Assembly: GCA_002348385.1 (NCBI GenBank)
Contig: DEBD01000022.1
Span: forward strand, 18,408 to 42,286
From: Gammaproteobacteria bacterium UBA2965
GTDB taxonomy: Bacteria; Pseudomonadota; Gammaproteobacteria; Pseudomonadales; Azotimanducaceae
Reading direction: 5' to 3'
DNA: 23,879 nucleotides
Positions 14,101 through 21,576 of this stretch are shown piece by piece. Position 1 is the stretch's first letter; each line of letters starts with the position of its first letter. The notes under the pieces are model-generated. The model worked only from the letters and a program-made list of their open reading frames with translations. It had not been told where the DNA came from and did no database searches. The translations under genes and the position numbers were made by a program.

Positions 14101-16191
14101 CTAATCAGCCCAAGTGCCATCTTGCTGAGCTAAATGAGCCTGCCGGGTCTGTTCGTTCAAGAACGCCAAGATGGCAAGTGAGTCATCCTGTGAGAGCACG
14201 TCGTCGAAGCCAGCCATGCCTTTAGGCGCGTAAAGCCCGTCCATCACAATCTCATGGAATACCCCTCGAGTCCCCAGGGTCATGCGGCGTAGATCCGGCC
14301 CCCTGGTAGTACCCTCGATACCATGGCAGCCCACACACCAGCGCAGGTACAACCCCTCGCCGTGCGAGATCTCACCAGGGATTGCGGCCAAGTCGGCAGG
14401 TGGCGGGAAGGGTTGCGGCGGGGGGCGCTGCTTCGGCAACGGCACGGGCCTGCCATCCAGTTTGAATACCAGCAATCGTCCGTCGTTGCGATAACGGTGC
14501 ACCGGCGTGCTGTCGTCCTCGATGCCATTGTATCCGGCTAGGAGTGCCACATATTGCACCCCGTCCAGCGAGTACGTTATGGGCGGTGCGATGACACCCG
14601 TACCCAGCTCAAGCTTGAGGCGTTCCTCGCCCGTGTCCGCCGCATGCGCGTATAAAAAACCGTCCCCGTCACCGTGCAACACCAAGTTGCCGGCCGTGGC
14701 AAGAACGCCACCATTGTAGAGACCGGGCTGGTGCACCCGCCAAGCCGCCTGCTGCGTCACAGGATCCCACGCTAGCAGTTGCCCCGCGATTTTTGGGGTG
14801 GGCTGGCCGGTCTGGCGTGCAGCCTCTTCACTGCCCAGTTCGAACCAGTTCAGTTTGGTGGGGTGGAAGTAGCCTGAGGCCTCACGTGCGGGAATGTAAA
14901 CCAAGCCAGTCTCCGGGCTGTATGCCATCGGGTGCCAGTTGTGTCCACCTAGGGTGCTCGGAAAAACAAGTTGCCGCTGCTCGCTATAGTCACCCTGGCC
15001 CGTTTCCACCGGTCGGCCGCTCACCATGTCGATGTGGCTCGCCCAGGTAACCGTCACATAGGGCTCAGCGGACAGCAACTCACCTGTGGCACGGTCCAGC
15101 ACGTAGAAAAAGCCGTTCTTCGGCGCCTGCAGCAATACCTTGCGCTGCACATCATCGATCTCAAGTTCGGTCAGGATCATGTTCTGGGTGGCTGTGTAAT
15201 CCCAGTTATCACCAGGCGTGGTCTGGTAGTACCAAGCCAACGCCCCGGTGTCTGGCCGTAACGCAAGGATTGAAGACAGGTAGAGATGGTCGCCAGATTC
15301 CGTAGAGCGCATGTGCCGGGCCCAAGGGCTGCCGTTGCCCGTGCCGACATATAGCAAATCCAGGTCCGCATCGTACGCGATGGAATCCCATGCTGTACCG
15401 CCCCCGCCCGTCACCGACCAATCCACACCGGGCCAGGTCTCGGCAGCGCGTTCGAGCGCAGGGTTCTCGTGGGGGTCATCACCGCGACCGGGGACGGTGT
15501 AGAAGCGCCAAGCCATCTCACCCGTGTCGGCCCGGTATGCACTCACATACCCGCGGACGTTAAACTCGCCGCCTCCGTTTCCGATGATGACCAGATCGCC
15601 GACCACTCGTGGTGCCCCCGTGATGGTGTAAGGGGGCGAGCGATTGATGGTATCGGTGTCCCACAACACACGGCCGTCGGCACGGTTAAGAGCAACCAAC
15701 CGGCCATCTAACGTACCCACAAAGACGCGATCGCCCGAGATGGCGACGCCCCGATTAACGACGTCGCAACAAGCATGACGCGCCCAGCCGCCCGGCACGT
15801 CGGGGTCATATTCCCACAGCAGAGTGCCTGTCCGAGCATCAACCGCATAGACGCGACTCCAGGTACTCGTTACATAAAGCACGCCATCAACCATGATTGG
15901 GGTCGCTTCTAGACCGCGAGTAGAGTCCATGTCGAACGACCAGGCCAAACCAAGGCGACCGACATTGTCGACGTGAATCTGATCGAGCGGTGAGAAGCGT
16001 GCTTCCGCCGCGGTCAGCCCGTGTAGCGGCCACTCCGTGTCCGGGAGTGCGCTTGGTGGTTCCTGGCCCTGATCAACCTGGCCACAACCGGTCGCAAAGA
16101 TAACGCACCCGGCCGCGATCCCCAGGCACCAAGCGGATGCAGTATCAACGAGTTTCAACGGATGAGGCACATTAGAGAACAAAGGAGACAA
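14101..16191 (-). CDS. PQQ-dependent quinohaemoprotein alcohol dehydrogenase
   Basis: This 696-residue periplasmic dehydrogenase oxidises alcohols or aldehydes with PQQ and passes electrons to its own haem c. The eight-bladed propeller has the vicinal Cys141-Cys142 pair that lies over PQQ, GGGEF with Glu209, TGNGSPW with Asn286, and PGDNWDYT with catalytic Asp331. Thr333 stands where lanthanide enzymes have a second Asp, so a calcium type is predicted. After a proline-rich linker, a cytochrome c domain carries CVGCHG (619-624) and a likely Met ligand in APKGMAG. The N-terminus is hydrophobic and ends ATGC, a possible but poor lipobox. The start is unsure: TTG at 16191 or GTG at 16170, neither with a clear ribosome site. 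No PQQ synthesis genes are in the window. Confidence 0.92.
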   Translation of the reverse strand: MSPLFSNVPHPLKLVDTASAWCLGIAAGCVIFATGCGQVDQGQEPPSALPDTEWPLHGLTAAEARFSPLDQIHVDNVGRLGLAWSFDMDSTRGLEATPIMVDGVLYVTSTWSRVYAVDARTGTLLWEYDPDVPGGWARHACCDVVNRGVAISGDRVFVGTLDGRLVALNRADGRVLWDTDTINRSPPYTITGAPRVVGDLVIIGNGGGEFNVRGYVSAYRADTGEMAWRFYTVPGRGDDPHENPALERAAETWPGVDWSVTGGGGTAWDSIAYDADLDLLYVGTGNGSPWARHMRSTESGDHLYLSSILALRPDTGALAWYYQTTPGDNWDYTATQNMILTELEIDDVQRKVLLQAPKNGFFYVLDRATGELLSAEPYVTVTWASHIDMVSGRPVETGQGDYSEQRQLVFPSTLGGHNWHPMAYSPETGLVYIPAREASGYFHPTKLNWFELGSEEAARQTGQPTPKIAGQLLAWDPVTQQAAWRVHQPGLYNGGVLATAGNLVLHGDGDGFLYAHAADTGEERLKLELGTGVIAPPITYSLDGVQYVALLAGYNGIEDDSTPVHRYRNDGRLLVFKLDGRPVPLPKQRPPPQPFPPPADLAAIPGEISHGEGLYLRWCVGCHGIEGTTRGPDLRRMTLGTRGVFHEIVMDGLYAPKGMAGFDDVLSQDDSLAILAFLNEQTRQAHLAQQDGTWAD

Positions 16192-16400
16192 CGCGCCAGC
16201 ACTGCCTGCAAAACGCTCCCGAAGACATTTCGACGTTGTAGTCGAAGTTGCCTAAACGCAGGGACTCGCAGGTGGGTACCATTATTGGTCACCATTGATA
16301 ACAACTACTGAAACTTCCGTTGCATGTTGCCTACTATGGCACCCTCAACTTAGCTGCTTGCTTTCGGCTGGCGTATGCTCTCTAAAGCATTTAGATATGG
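16192..16400. other. Intergenic right end of the island
   Basis: About 210 bases lie between the PQQ dehydrogenase start and the tRNA-like repeat. No gene or strong promoter is recognised. A long plus-strand ORF from 16295 crosses the repeat and runs antisense to hyuB; it has no family features. The DNA just before 16401 does not match the 5' half of the tRNA. Confidence 0.45.
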
Positions 16401-16452
16401 CAACCTTGAAGAGGTTGGGGTCGCGAGTTGAAATCTCGTTTCCCGCTCCAAT
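16401..16452 (+). repeat. attR-like direct repeat: orphan 3' half of tRNA-Gly
   Basis: This matches 10-61 at 48 of 52 positions. Three of the four differences are consecutive and fall in the anticodon loop (GCCA to GAAG, 16409-16411); the fourth is in the T-loop (C to G at 16430). The anticodon stem CAACC/GGTTG, T-stem and CCA remain. There is no acceptor 5' strand or D-arm, so this is not a working tRNA gene. It is best read as the displaced 3' end left when the island inserted. Confidence 0.8.
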
Positions 16453-16471
16453 TAACGTCACAACAGCCGTC

Positions 16472-16502
16472 GGACTATGTGGAATCGTCCATTCCGTAGT
16501 CC
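16472..16502. other. Stem-loop spanning the hyuB stop codon
   Basis: GGACTA (16472-16477) pairs with TAGTCC (16497-16502), and GGAAT (16481-16485) with ATTCC (16490-16494), giving up to 11 base pairs with a small asymmetry. It includes the hyuB stop (16475-16477). No T-run follows on the minus strand, so it may protect the transcript end rather than act as an intrinsic terminator. Confidence 0.35.
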
Positions 16503-18136
16503 GCGCGCGCCGCATCGCGGCTGATCAGATCCGCCTCCAGATCAGCGCGAATCAGTTCCCCGTCGCGCCGGGCCGGAGAACCGATTCCGGCACCTCCGGG
16601 CGTTTCCATAACCAGCGTCCCCCCGGCAGGCACCACATCTCGCCCCTTGCCTTTGAACGCTTCGCCACCCTCCTTGAGATAGACACCACCAGGGGCGCCG
16701 TCGCCACCGCCTCGGCTTCCTCGTGCCGGATGATCCACCCGGTCGAACATCTTAGACACCACGAACGGCGCGCCAGCGGCGTGCGCCACCTCGATAACCT
16801 GGCCGAGCCCACCGCGGTGCTGGCCGGTGCCGGCGGAGTCACGGCGGTATTCCTTGCGCCAGATGATCAAGGGTGCAGTCGCTTCATTGATCTCCGTGGG
16901 CGTCGTGCGAACGCCGGAAGGAAATGCGGTGGTAGACAGCCCGTCTTTGGTAGGTCGCGCGCCGGTGCCTCCATTAAAGATCGGATTGATCACGAAGCTG
17001 GCGGCGTCCGCATTCACGCCTGCTTCCGCCGGCGCGCTAAGAAACACCGGATTCCAGATGCAGGAGGCTCCTTCCGCGGGCACTTTATCGGGCAGGATGG
17101 AAGCCAGCGCACCGAGAATGACGTCGGGCAGCATCTGGCCCACCGCATGACGCGCGGATACGGCCCGGGGCGGCTGTGCGTTGAGCAGAGAGCCGGCCGG
17201 CGCGGTCACTCGCACCACTTCCAACGACCCAGCGTTGTTAGGTATGTCGTTGCCTACCACGCAACGCGCACCGAACGAGGCGTAGGCCTGGGTATAGGCC
17301 AGCGGCACGTTAATGCCCGCGTTCGATGCACCCGAGGTCCCGTCGAAATCGATATCTATTCCGGAGTCCGACACGCGCACCGCGCAAACCAGGTCCACCG
17401 GCCGGTCGTAGCCATCGATGCGCATGGCATTTCTATACTCCCCTGCGGGCAGCGACCGGATCTCATCGAGCATGGCCTGGCGTGAAGTATCCAGAACCCA
17501 CCCAGCCACCTGATCGAGAGAATCCAGCGAGAAGTCGTCCATCAGTTCTACGAGTTGGGCCGCGCCGCTGTCGTTGGACGCGGTAAGGGAGTATAGGTCG
17601 CCCTCGGCTACGACAGGATCGCGCACGTTCGCCGCGATCAGCCGCACCAACGTTTCGTCACGCCGGCCTTGCCGAAACAGGAAAGAGATGGGAATGCGCA
17701 GCCCCTCTTCGAACAGGTCGTTGGCGTCGGGGCCGAATCCGCGACCACCAACATCAGCAATGTGGCTGGTGGAGGCGAACAAGGCCACGCACCGCTCGCG
17801 GCGAAAAACCGGGGTTACCACAGTGAAGTCGTTGAGGTGGCCAGTGCCGTCCCACGGGTCATTGGTCAGCAGGACATCGCCCGGCTGTAGGCTGTCGACG
17901 GGGTGGAGATGCAGAAACTTGCCCACCGATGCGGCCATGGCGTTGACGTGTCCCGGCGTTCCGGTCACGGCTTGAGCGAGCATCCGTCCCTGCACGTCGA
18001 ATACACCCGCAGACAGATCGCCCGCTTCGCGCACTACCGTGGAGAACGCGGTTCGCATCAACGTCTGCGCCTGCTCCTCCACGATGGCCAGCAGGCGATT
18101 CCAGGTAAGCTGCAGCTCGAGCGTTCCGATGGCCAC
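16475..18136 (-). CDS. hyuB: Hydantoinase B / oxoprolinase family subunit
   Basis: This 553-residue protein is the B-type subunit of the N-methylhydantoinase/5-oxoprolinase family, which works with a HyuA partner to open cyclic amides in an ATP-dependent way. Visible family blocks are LSAGVFDVQGRMLAQ (41-55), LTNDPWDGTGHLND (90-103), HIADVGGRG (125-133), EEGLRIPISF and the C-terminal glycine-rich segments TGQHRGGLGQ and RGGGDGAPGG. The start is GTG at 18136 with a strong GGAGGAGGG upstream, two bases after the hyuA stop. The length is normal. It ends 24 bases from the orphan tRNA repeat, so it is probably the first chromosomal gene outside the island. The exact cyclic substrate (hydantoin, oxoproline or other) cannot be decided. 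Confidence 0.92.
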   Translation of the reverse strand: MAIGTLELQLTWNRLLAIVEEQAQTLMRTAFSTVVREAGDLSAGVFDVQGRMLAQAVTGTPGHVNAMAASVGKFLHLHPVDSLQPGDVLLTNDPWDGTGHLNDFTVVTPVFRRERCVALFASTSHIADVGGRGFGPDANDLFEEGLRIPISFLFRQGRRDETLVRLIAANVRDPVVAEGDLYSLTASNDSGAAQLVELMDDFSLDSLDQVAGWVLDTSRQAMLDEIRSLPAGEYRNAMRIDGYDRPVDLVCAVRVSDSGIDIDFDGTSGASNAGINVPLAYTQAYASFGARCVVGNDIPNNAGSLEVVRVTAPAGSLLNAQPPRAVSARHAVGQMLPDVILGALASILPDKVPAEGASCIWNPVFLSAPAEAGVNADAASFVINPIFNGGTGARPTKDGLSTTAFPSGVRTTPTEINEATAPLIIWRKEYRRDSAGTGQHRGGLGQVIEVAHAAGAPFVVSKMFDRVDHPARGSRGGGDGAPGGVYLKEGGEAFKGKGRDVVPAGGTLVMETPGGAGIGSPARRDGELIRADLEADLISRDAARADYGMDDST

Positions 18137-18138
18137 CG

Positions 18139-20232
18139 TTACCCTCCTCCCCGTGTCAGCAACAGATCGCCGCGCTCGCTCACCGCGGCGACGAAACCAC
18201 CAGGCACCACCGTGGTGGTTTGCGCTTCCACGATCAGTGCCGGCCCCCGTATGCAGTCGCCGGCCTCCAGGTCGGCGCGAAGATATCGTCCCGCTTCAAT
18301 GTTGAGGTCTTCCTCGGCATCGAACAACGACACGGTAGATTCGGCAGCCAACCAACGTGCATGCGTCTCAACCGAGCGGCCAGCGCTTACTGCTGGCGCC
18401 GTACCCGTCTCTCCTAGCGTCAACGTCCAGCTCAATACTTCCACATCCAGGTTGGGAATCGTGCGCCCGTACAGCCGCGCGTACTCCTGGTCGAAGGCTT
18501 CACGCAGGTTTGCGGCGGCCCCCTCGCCCAACTCTCGCTCGACTACCGCCACGGCGATTTCGTATCCCTGACCGACGTAGCGCATGTAGGCGCGCCGCGT
18601 CTCTATCAGTTCCGATTCGCGCATCGCGGGCGCCACCACCGCCAGCGCCTCGGCGCGCATTTCTTCGAAGGCCGAATTGGCCGCGCGCGCGTGGAATTCG
18701 GACAGCCGCATATAGCGACTGCGAACCACTTCGTAGCTTACGGGCGCGATGAGAAAGCCGATGGCCGAGCCCACGCCGGCACCCGCAGGCACCACCACAC
18801 GATCCAACTTGAGCTTGTCGGCCAGCCGGGCCGCATGCAGCGGCCCCGCGCCTCCATAGGCCACCAGCGTGCGCCGCTCCGTCTGCTGCCCCCATTCCAC
18901 CGCGTGCGCGCGTGCGGCAGCTGCCATGTTTTCGTCCACCACCTCACTCACGCCAAATGCGGCGGAGGTTTCGTCCATTGCCAGTGGCGCACCTACGTCT
19001 TGCAGTAAGGCGGAGCGCGCGCACCCCACGTCCAGCGTCATCGCGCCACCGGCAAACGCCTGGGCATCGAGCTTACCGAGCAGCACGTCTGCGTCGGTTA
19101 CCGTGGCGGCGTCACCACCACGCCCGTAGCAGGCCGGTCCCGGTTCCGAGCCGGCGCTGTCGGGCCCCACGGTGATGCGCTGCAGCTTGTCGACCCGCGC
19201 TTTGGAGCCACCGCCCGCACCGATTTCCACCATTTCTATGACGGGTATGCGCACGGGCAGCCCGCTGCCCTTCTTGAAGCGATACACCCGATCCACCTCG
19301 AAAGAGCGGGAGAACAGCGGCTGTCCGTCGTCGATCAGACAAATCTTGGCCGTGGTGCCACCCATGTCGAACGACAACACCGAATCGTATCCACCATCGC
19401 GCGCCACCTGGGCCGCAAGGATGGCCCCGCCAGCCGGGCCGGATTCCACCAGGCGGATGGGGAACTCCATGGCATTGTTCAGCGTGGTCAAGCCGCCGCC
19501 GGAGGTCATCATGAGTACCGGCGCGCGAATGCCTCGAGCCACGAGCTGCTGCTGCAAGCTCTCGAGATAGCGCGCCATCATGGGTTTCACATAGGCGTTG
19601 GCGCAGGCCGTGGACAAACGCTCGTACTCACGAATCTCCGGGCACACCCGTGAAGCGAGCGTCACCGACACGCCTGGCAGCACATCTTCCAACATGCGCG
19701 CCACCTGCTCCTCGTGGGAGACATTGGCGTACCCATGCAGAAATCCCACGGCCACGCTTTCCACCGATTGCGCCTGGAGCACGGCCGCCGCTGCACGCAC
19801 CGACGTCGCGTCCAGCGGGATCAGCACCTCGCCCTCGGCGTCGACCCGCTCCCGGATCGGCAGCCGCAACGAGCGGGGTACCAGGGGCCGGGGCCGATCG
19901 ATGTTCACATCGTATTGCTCGAAGCGGTTTTCCAGGGCCATCTCCACCGCGTCGCGGTGGCCTTCGGTGGTCAGTAATGCCGTCTTGGCGCCGCGCCGTT
20001 CAATCAGCGCGTTGGTGGCAAGCGTGGTGCCGTGCAGAACCAGGCTTGCGCCCTCGGCCGGCAATCCCGACTCGGCGAGGACCCGATCAATACCCTGCAT
20101 CACCCCATTGGCGGGGTCGTCGTACGTGGTGAGCACCTTGGTGGTGACGCGCGCACCATCGTCATCGCGCTCCAACACCACATCCGTAAAGGTCCCGCCG
20201 ATATCCGCGGCCAGGCGGTATTGGGTACTCAC
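18139..20232 (-). CDS. hyuA: Hydantoinase A / oxoprolinase family subunit
   Basis: This 697-residue ATP-binding subunit pairs with HyuB. It has the actin/ASKHA-like nucleotide-binding blocks DIGGTFTD (10-17), LHGTTLATNALIERRGAKTA (66 onward), VESGPAGG (262-269) and FDMGGTTAK (288-296), then EIGAGGGS (336-343) and GSEPGPACYGRGG. The length fits the family. The start is GTG at 20232 with GGAGTGA about eight bases upstream. The gene begins four bases after the stop of the MFS gene and ends two bases before hyuB, so all three should be one translationally linked unit. ATP hydrolysis is expected to activate the ring carbonyl or amide of a cyclic amide. 5-oxoprolinase, hydantoinase or a carboxylase-type role are all possible for this family. 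Confidence 0.93.
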   Translation of the reverse strand: MSTQYRLAADIGGTFTDVVLERDDDGARVTTKVLTTYDDPANGVMQGIDRVLAESGLPAEGASLVLHGTTLATNALIERRGAKTALLTTEGHRDAVEMALENRFEQYDVNIDRPRPLVPRSLRLPIRERVDAEGEVLIPLDATSVRAAAAVLQAQSVESVAVGFLHGYANVSHEEQVARMLEDVLPGVSVTLASRVCPEIREYERLSTACANAYVKPMMARYLESLQQQLVARGIRAPVLMMTSGGGLTTLNNAMEFPIRLVESGPAGGAILAAQVARDGGYDSVLSFDMGGTTAKICLIDDGQPLFSRSFEVDRVYRFKKGSGLPVRIPVIEMVEIGAGGGSKARVDKLQRITVGPDSAGSEPGPACYGRGGDAATVTDADVLLGKLDAQAFAGGAMTLDVGCARSALLQDVGAPLAMDETSAAFGVSEVVDENMAAAARAHAVEWGQQTERRTLVAYGGAGPLHAARLADKLKLDRVVVPAGAGVGSAIGFLIAPVSYEVVRSRYMRLSEFHARAANSAFEEMRAEALAVVAPAMRESELIETRRAYMRYVGQGYEIAVAVVERELGEGAAANLREAFDQEYARLYGRTIPNLDVEVLSWTLTLGETGTAPAVSAGRSVETHARWLAAESTVSLFDAEEDLNIEAGRYLRADLEAGDCIRGPALIVEAQTTTVVPGGFVAAVSERGDLLLTRGGG

Positions 20233-20236
20233 CGCA

Positions 20237-21436
20237 TCACTCCAACTGCAACTGGTGGTGGTGCAGCGCCCACAACCGCGTAAACAGGATCAGGGCGAGC
20301 ATTATCACCGTCATAGCCGACGTGCAGATGATTAGCGACAACCCGGGCCCGAAATGCTCCACCAGAAACCCACACAACAATGCACCCAACGGCCCGGAGC
20401 CCATGAACGAGAAGCCATAAAAGCTCATCACCCTGGCCCGCTGATCGGGGGGCGCCTGCTCCTGCATGATGGTGCGCGACATGGTGATGGCGATCCCACC
20501 GCACAATCCCCAAACCAGCATGATAGCAACGGCCGGGGCGAACTCCGACACCGTGCCCACCGAGCCCAACGCAGCAGCACCGACGATATGAGCGAGAATC
20601 AAGGCCCGGCCCGGCCGCTGCACGTCACCGAAACGCAACAACACCAGAATGGAAGAAAGCAGGCCCAGCGAGTTGACACCGTTCACCAGCGCCAGATCCT
20701 GGGACGAGCCCGCAAACACGTCGCGAACCAGCAGCGGCAGCGTCACCACGAAAGAGCCCATGAAGAACAGCCCCATGGCAACGTTCTGCAGTACGATCAC
20801 GCGCATGGAGGGGGAGGAAAAAACCGTGCTGGCCCCCTCGAGCAGCGAGGCTATCAGCCGCGAAGGCAGCGCGGGGCCCGGGGTAGGGCCGCTGGTCACG
20901 GCCCGAAACATGAACACACCCAGGCCAAGAAGCAATGCCTGCAGCGTCAGCACCGGCACGGGACCGATGTCGTCGGTGGTGGCTGCCAGGGCGAACCCCA
21001 AGAGCTGGCCGCCGAATTGGACCACCCCCGTGAGCACCACCGTGCGCTGCACGCGCCCCGAGGCCACCTCGTTGAGCAAACCATCCCGAGCCGGCGTGAC
21101 GAAGGCGGTGGCGCAGCCCATGAGCACGGCATAGACGAGCATTCCTGAGTAGCTCAGCCGATCCAGCAGCAGCATGCCGATCAGCAGCACCGGACCCAAC
21201 GCCGCCAGCGCCTGTGCCAGCATGGTGAGGCGCCGCGCCCCGAAACGATCCGCGTAGCTGCCACCAATGAGAATCAGCAAGGTCCCGGGCAGCAACAGAA
21301 CCATCTGCGCGACGCCCACCCACTCTGGCGACATCTGCAGCTGCATGGCGACCAGCCACGCGAACAGCACCCCCTGCACACCAAACGCAATGAACCAGCT
21401 GCTGGTGCCCAGCATGTAGTAGTGGATGGAACGCAT
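20237..21436 (-). CDS. MFS transporter, EntS-like exporter subfamily
   Basis: This is a 399-residue major facilitator of the MFS_3 type (enterobactin-exporter-like and related multidrug carriers). It has about 12 hydrophobic segments, a loop-2/3 motif in GGSYADRFGARRL, and a distinct MGCATAFVTPARDGLLNEV block after segment 4 that is typical of this group. The ATG at 21436 is chosen because the reading further upstream to TTG at 21505 is not membrane-like; no good ribosome site is seen before it, and TATACT (21469-21474) is a possible -10 box. It leads the minus-strand unit with hyuA and hyuB four bases on, so it may import or export the cyclic amide or its product. Direction of transport cannot be told. 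Confidence 0.9.
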   Translation of the reverse strand: MRSIHYYMLGTSSWFIAFGVQGVLFAWLVAMQLQMSPEWVGVAQMVLLLPGTLLILIGGSYADRFGARRLTMLAQALAALGPVLLIGMLLLDRLSYSGMLVYAVLMGCATAFVTPARDGLLNEVASGRVQRTVVLTGVVQFGGQLLGFALAATTDDIGPVPVLTLQALLLGLGVFMFRAVTSGPTPGPALPSRLIASLLEGASTVFSSPSMRVIVLQNVAMGLFFMGSFVVTLPLLVRDVFAGSSQDLALVNGVNSLGLLSSILVLLRFGDVQRPGRALILAHIVGAAALGSVGTVSEFAPAVAIMLVWGLCGGIAITMSRTIMQEQAPPDQRARVMSFYGFSFMGSGPLGALLCGFLVEHFGPGLSLIICTSAMTVIMLALILFTRLWALHHHQLQLE

Positions 21437-21576
21437 ATGGAGGGGGTCAGCCCCGGGAACGACGCCAGAGTATATCGCAAGGGCCGCGGGAGCCGCGCGC
21501 GTCAACTGGCGTGGCCGGACCGGGCACGCTATCCTCGCGCTGCCGCGAAAACCGCGATTTCCGGGCGGGGGAGTCC
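21437..21576. promoter_or_regulatory. Divergent promoter region between MFS-hyuAB and pccBA
   Basis: These 140 bases separate divergent operons and must hold both promoters unless transcription comes from further away. TATACT (minus strand, 21469-21474) and TATCCT (plus strand, 21530-21535) are candidate -10 boxes, but neither has a good -35 at the usual spacing. GGGGGAG at 21567-21573 is the ribosome site of pccB. Confidence 0.35.

Larger units (their letters stand above)
10..16452. mobile_element. Probable genomic island integrated at tRNA-Gly, no integrase inside
   Basis: A 52-base direct repeat of the tRNA-Gly 3' half brackets this interval, the usual outcome when a tyrosine recombinase inserts an element at a tRNA 3' end. 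The left copy belongs to the intact tRNA; the right copy is a headless fragment. Hand-counted 60-base rows inside have 25-35 G+C (rows 3781, 4381, 11281, 13441, 15541), against 37-45 in rows to the right (17161, 18901, 22861). Cargo is 13 recognisable genes, all transport or metabolic enzymes. No integrase, excisionase, transposase, relaxase or regulator was recognised, so the element is either immobilised or moved in trans. The repeat is directly seen; island status is inferred. Confidence 0.75.

Noticed and set aside
16401..16450. A second tRNA gene, apparently with a GAA (Phe) anticodon
   Set aside because: There is no 5' acceptor strand or D-arm upstream; similarity to the tRNA begins exactly at the anticodon stem. 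It is an orphan 3' half, not a gene.
16295..17485. Plus-strand ORF of 396 codons
   Set aside because: It crosses the att repeat and is antisense to hyuB, which has clear family motifs. The composition is that of a high-GC shadow frame and no domain is recognised.
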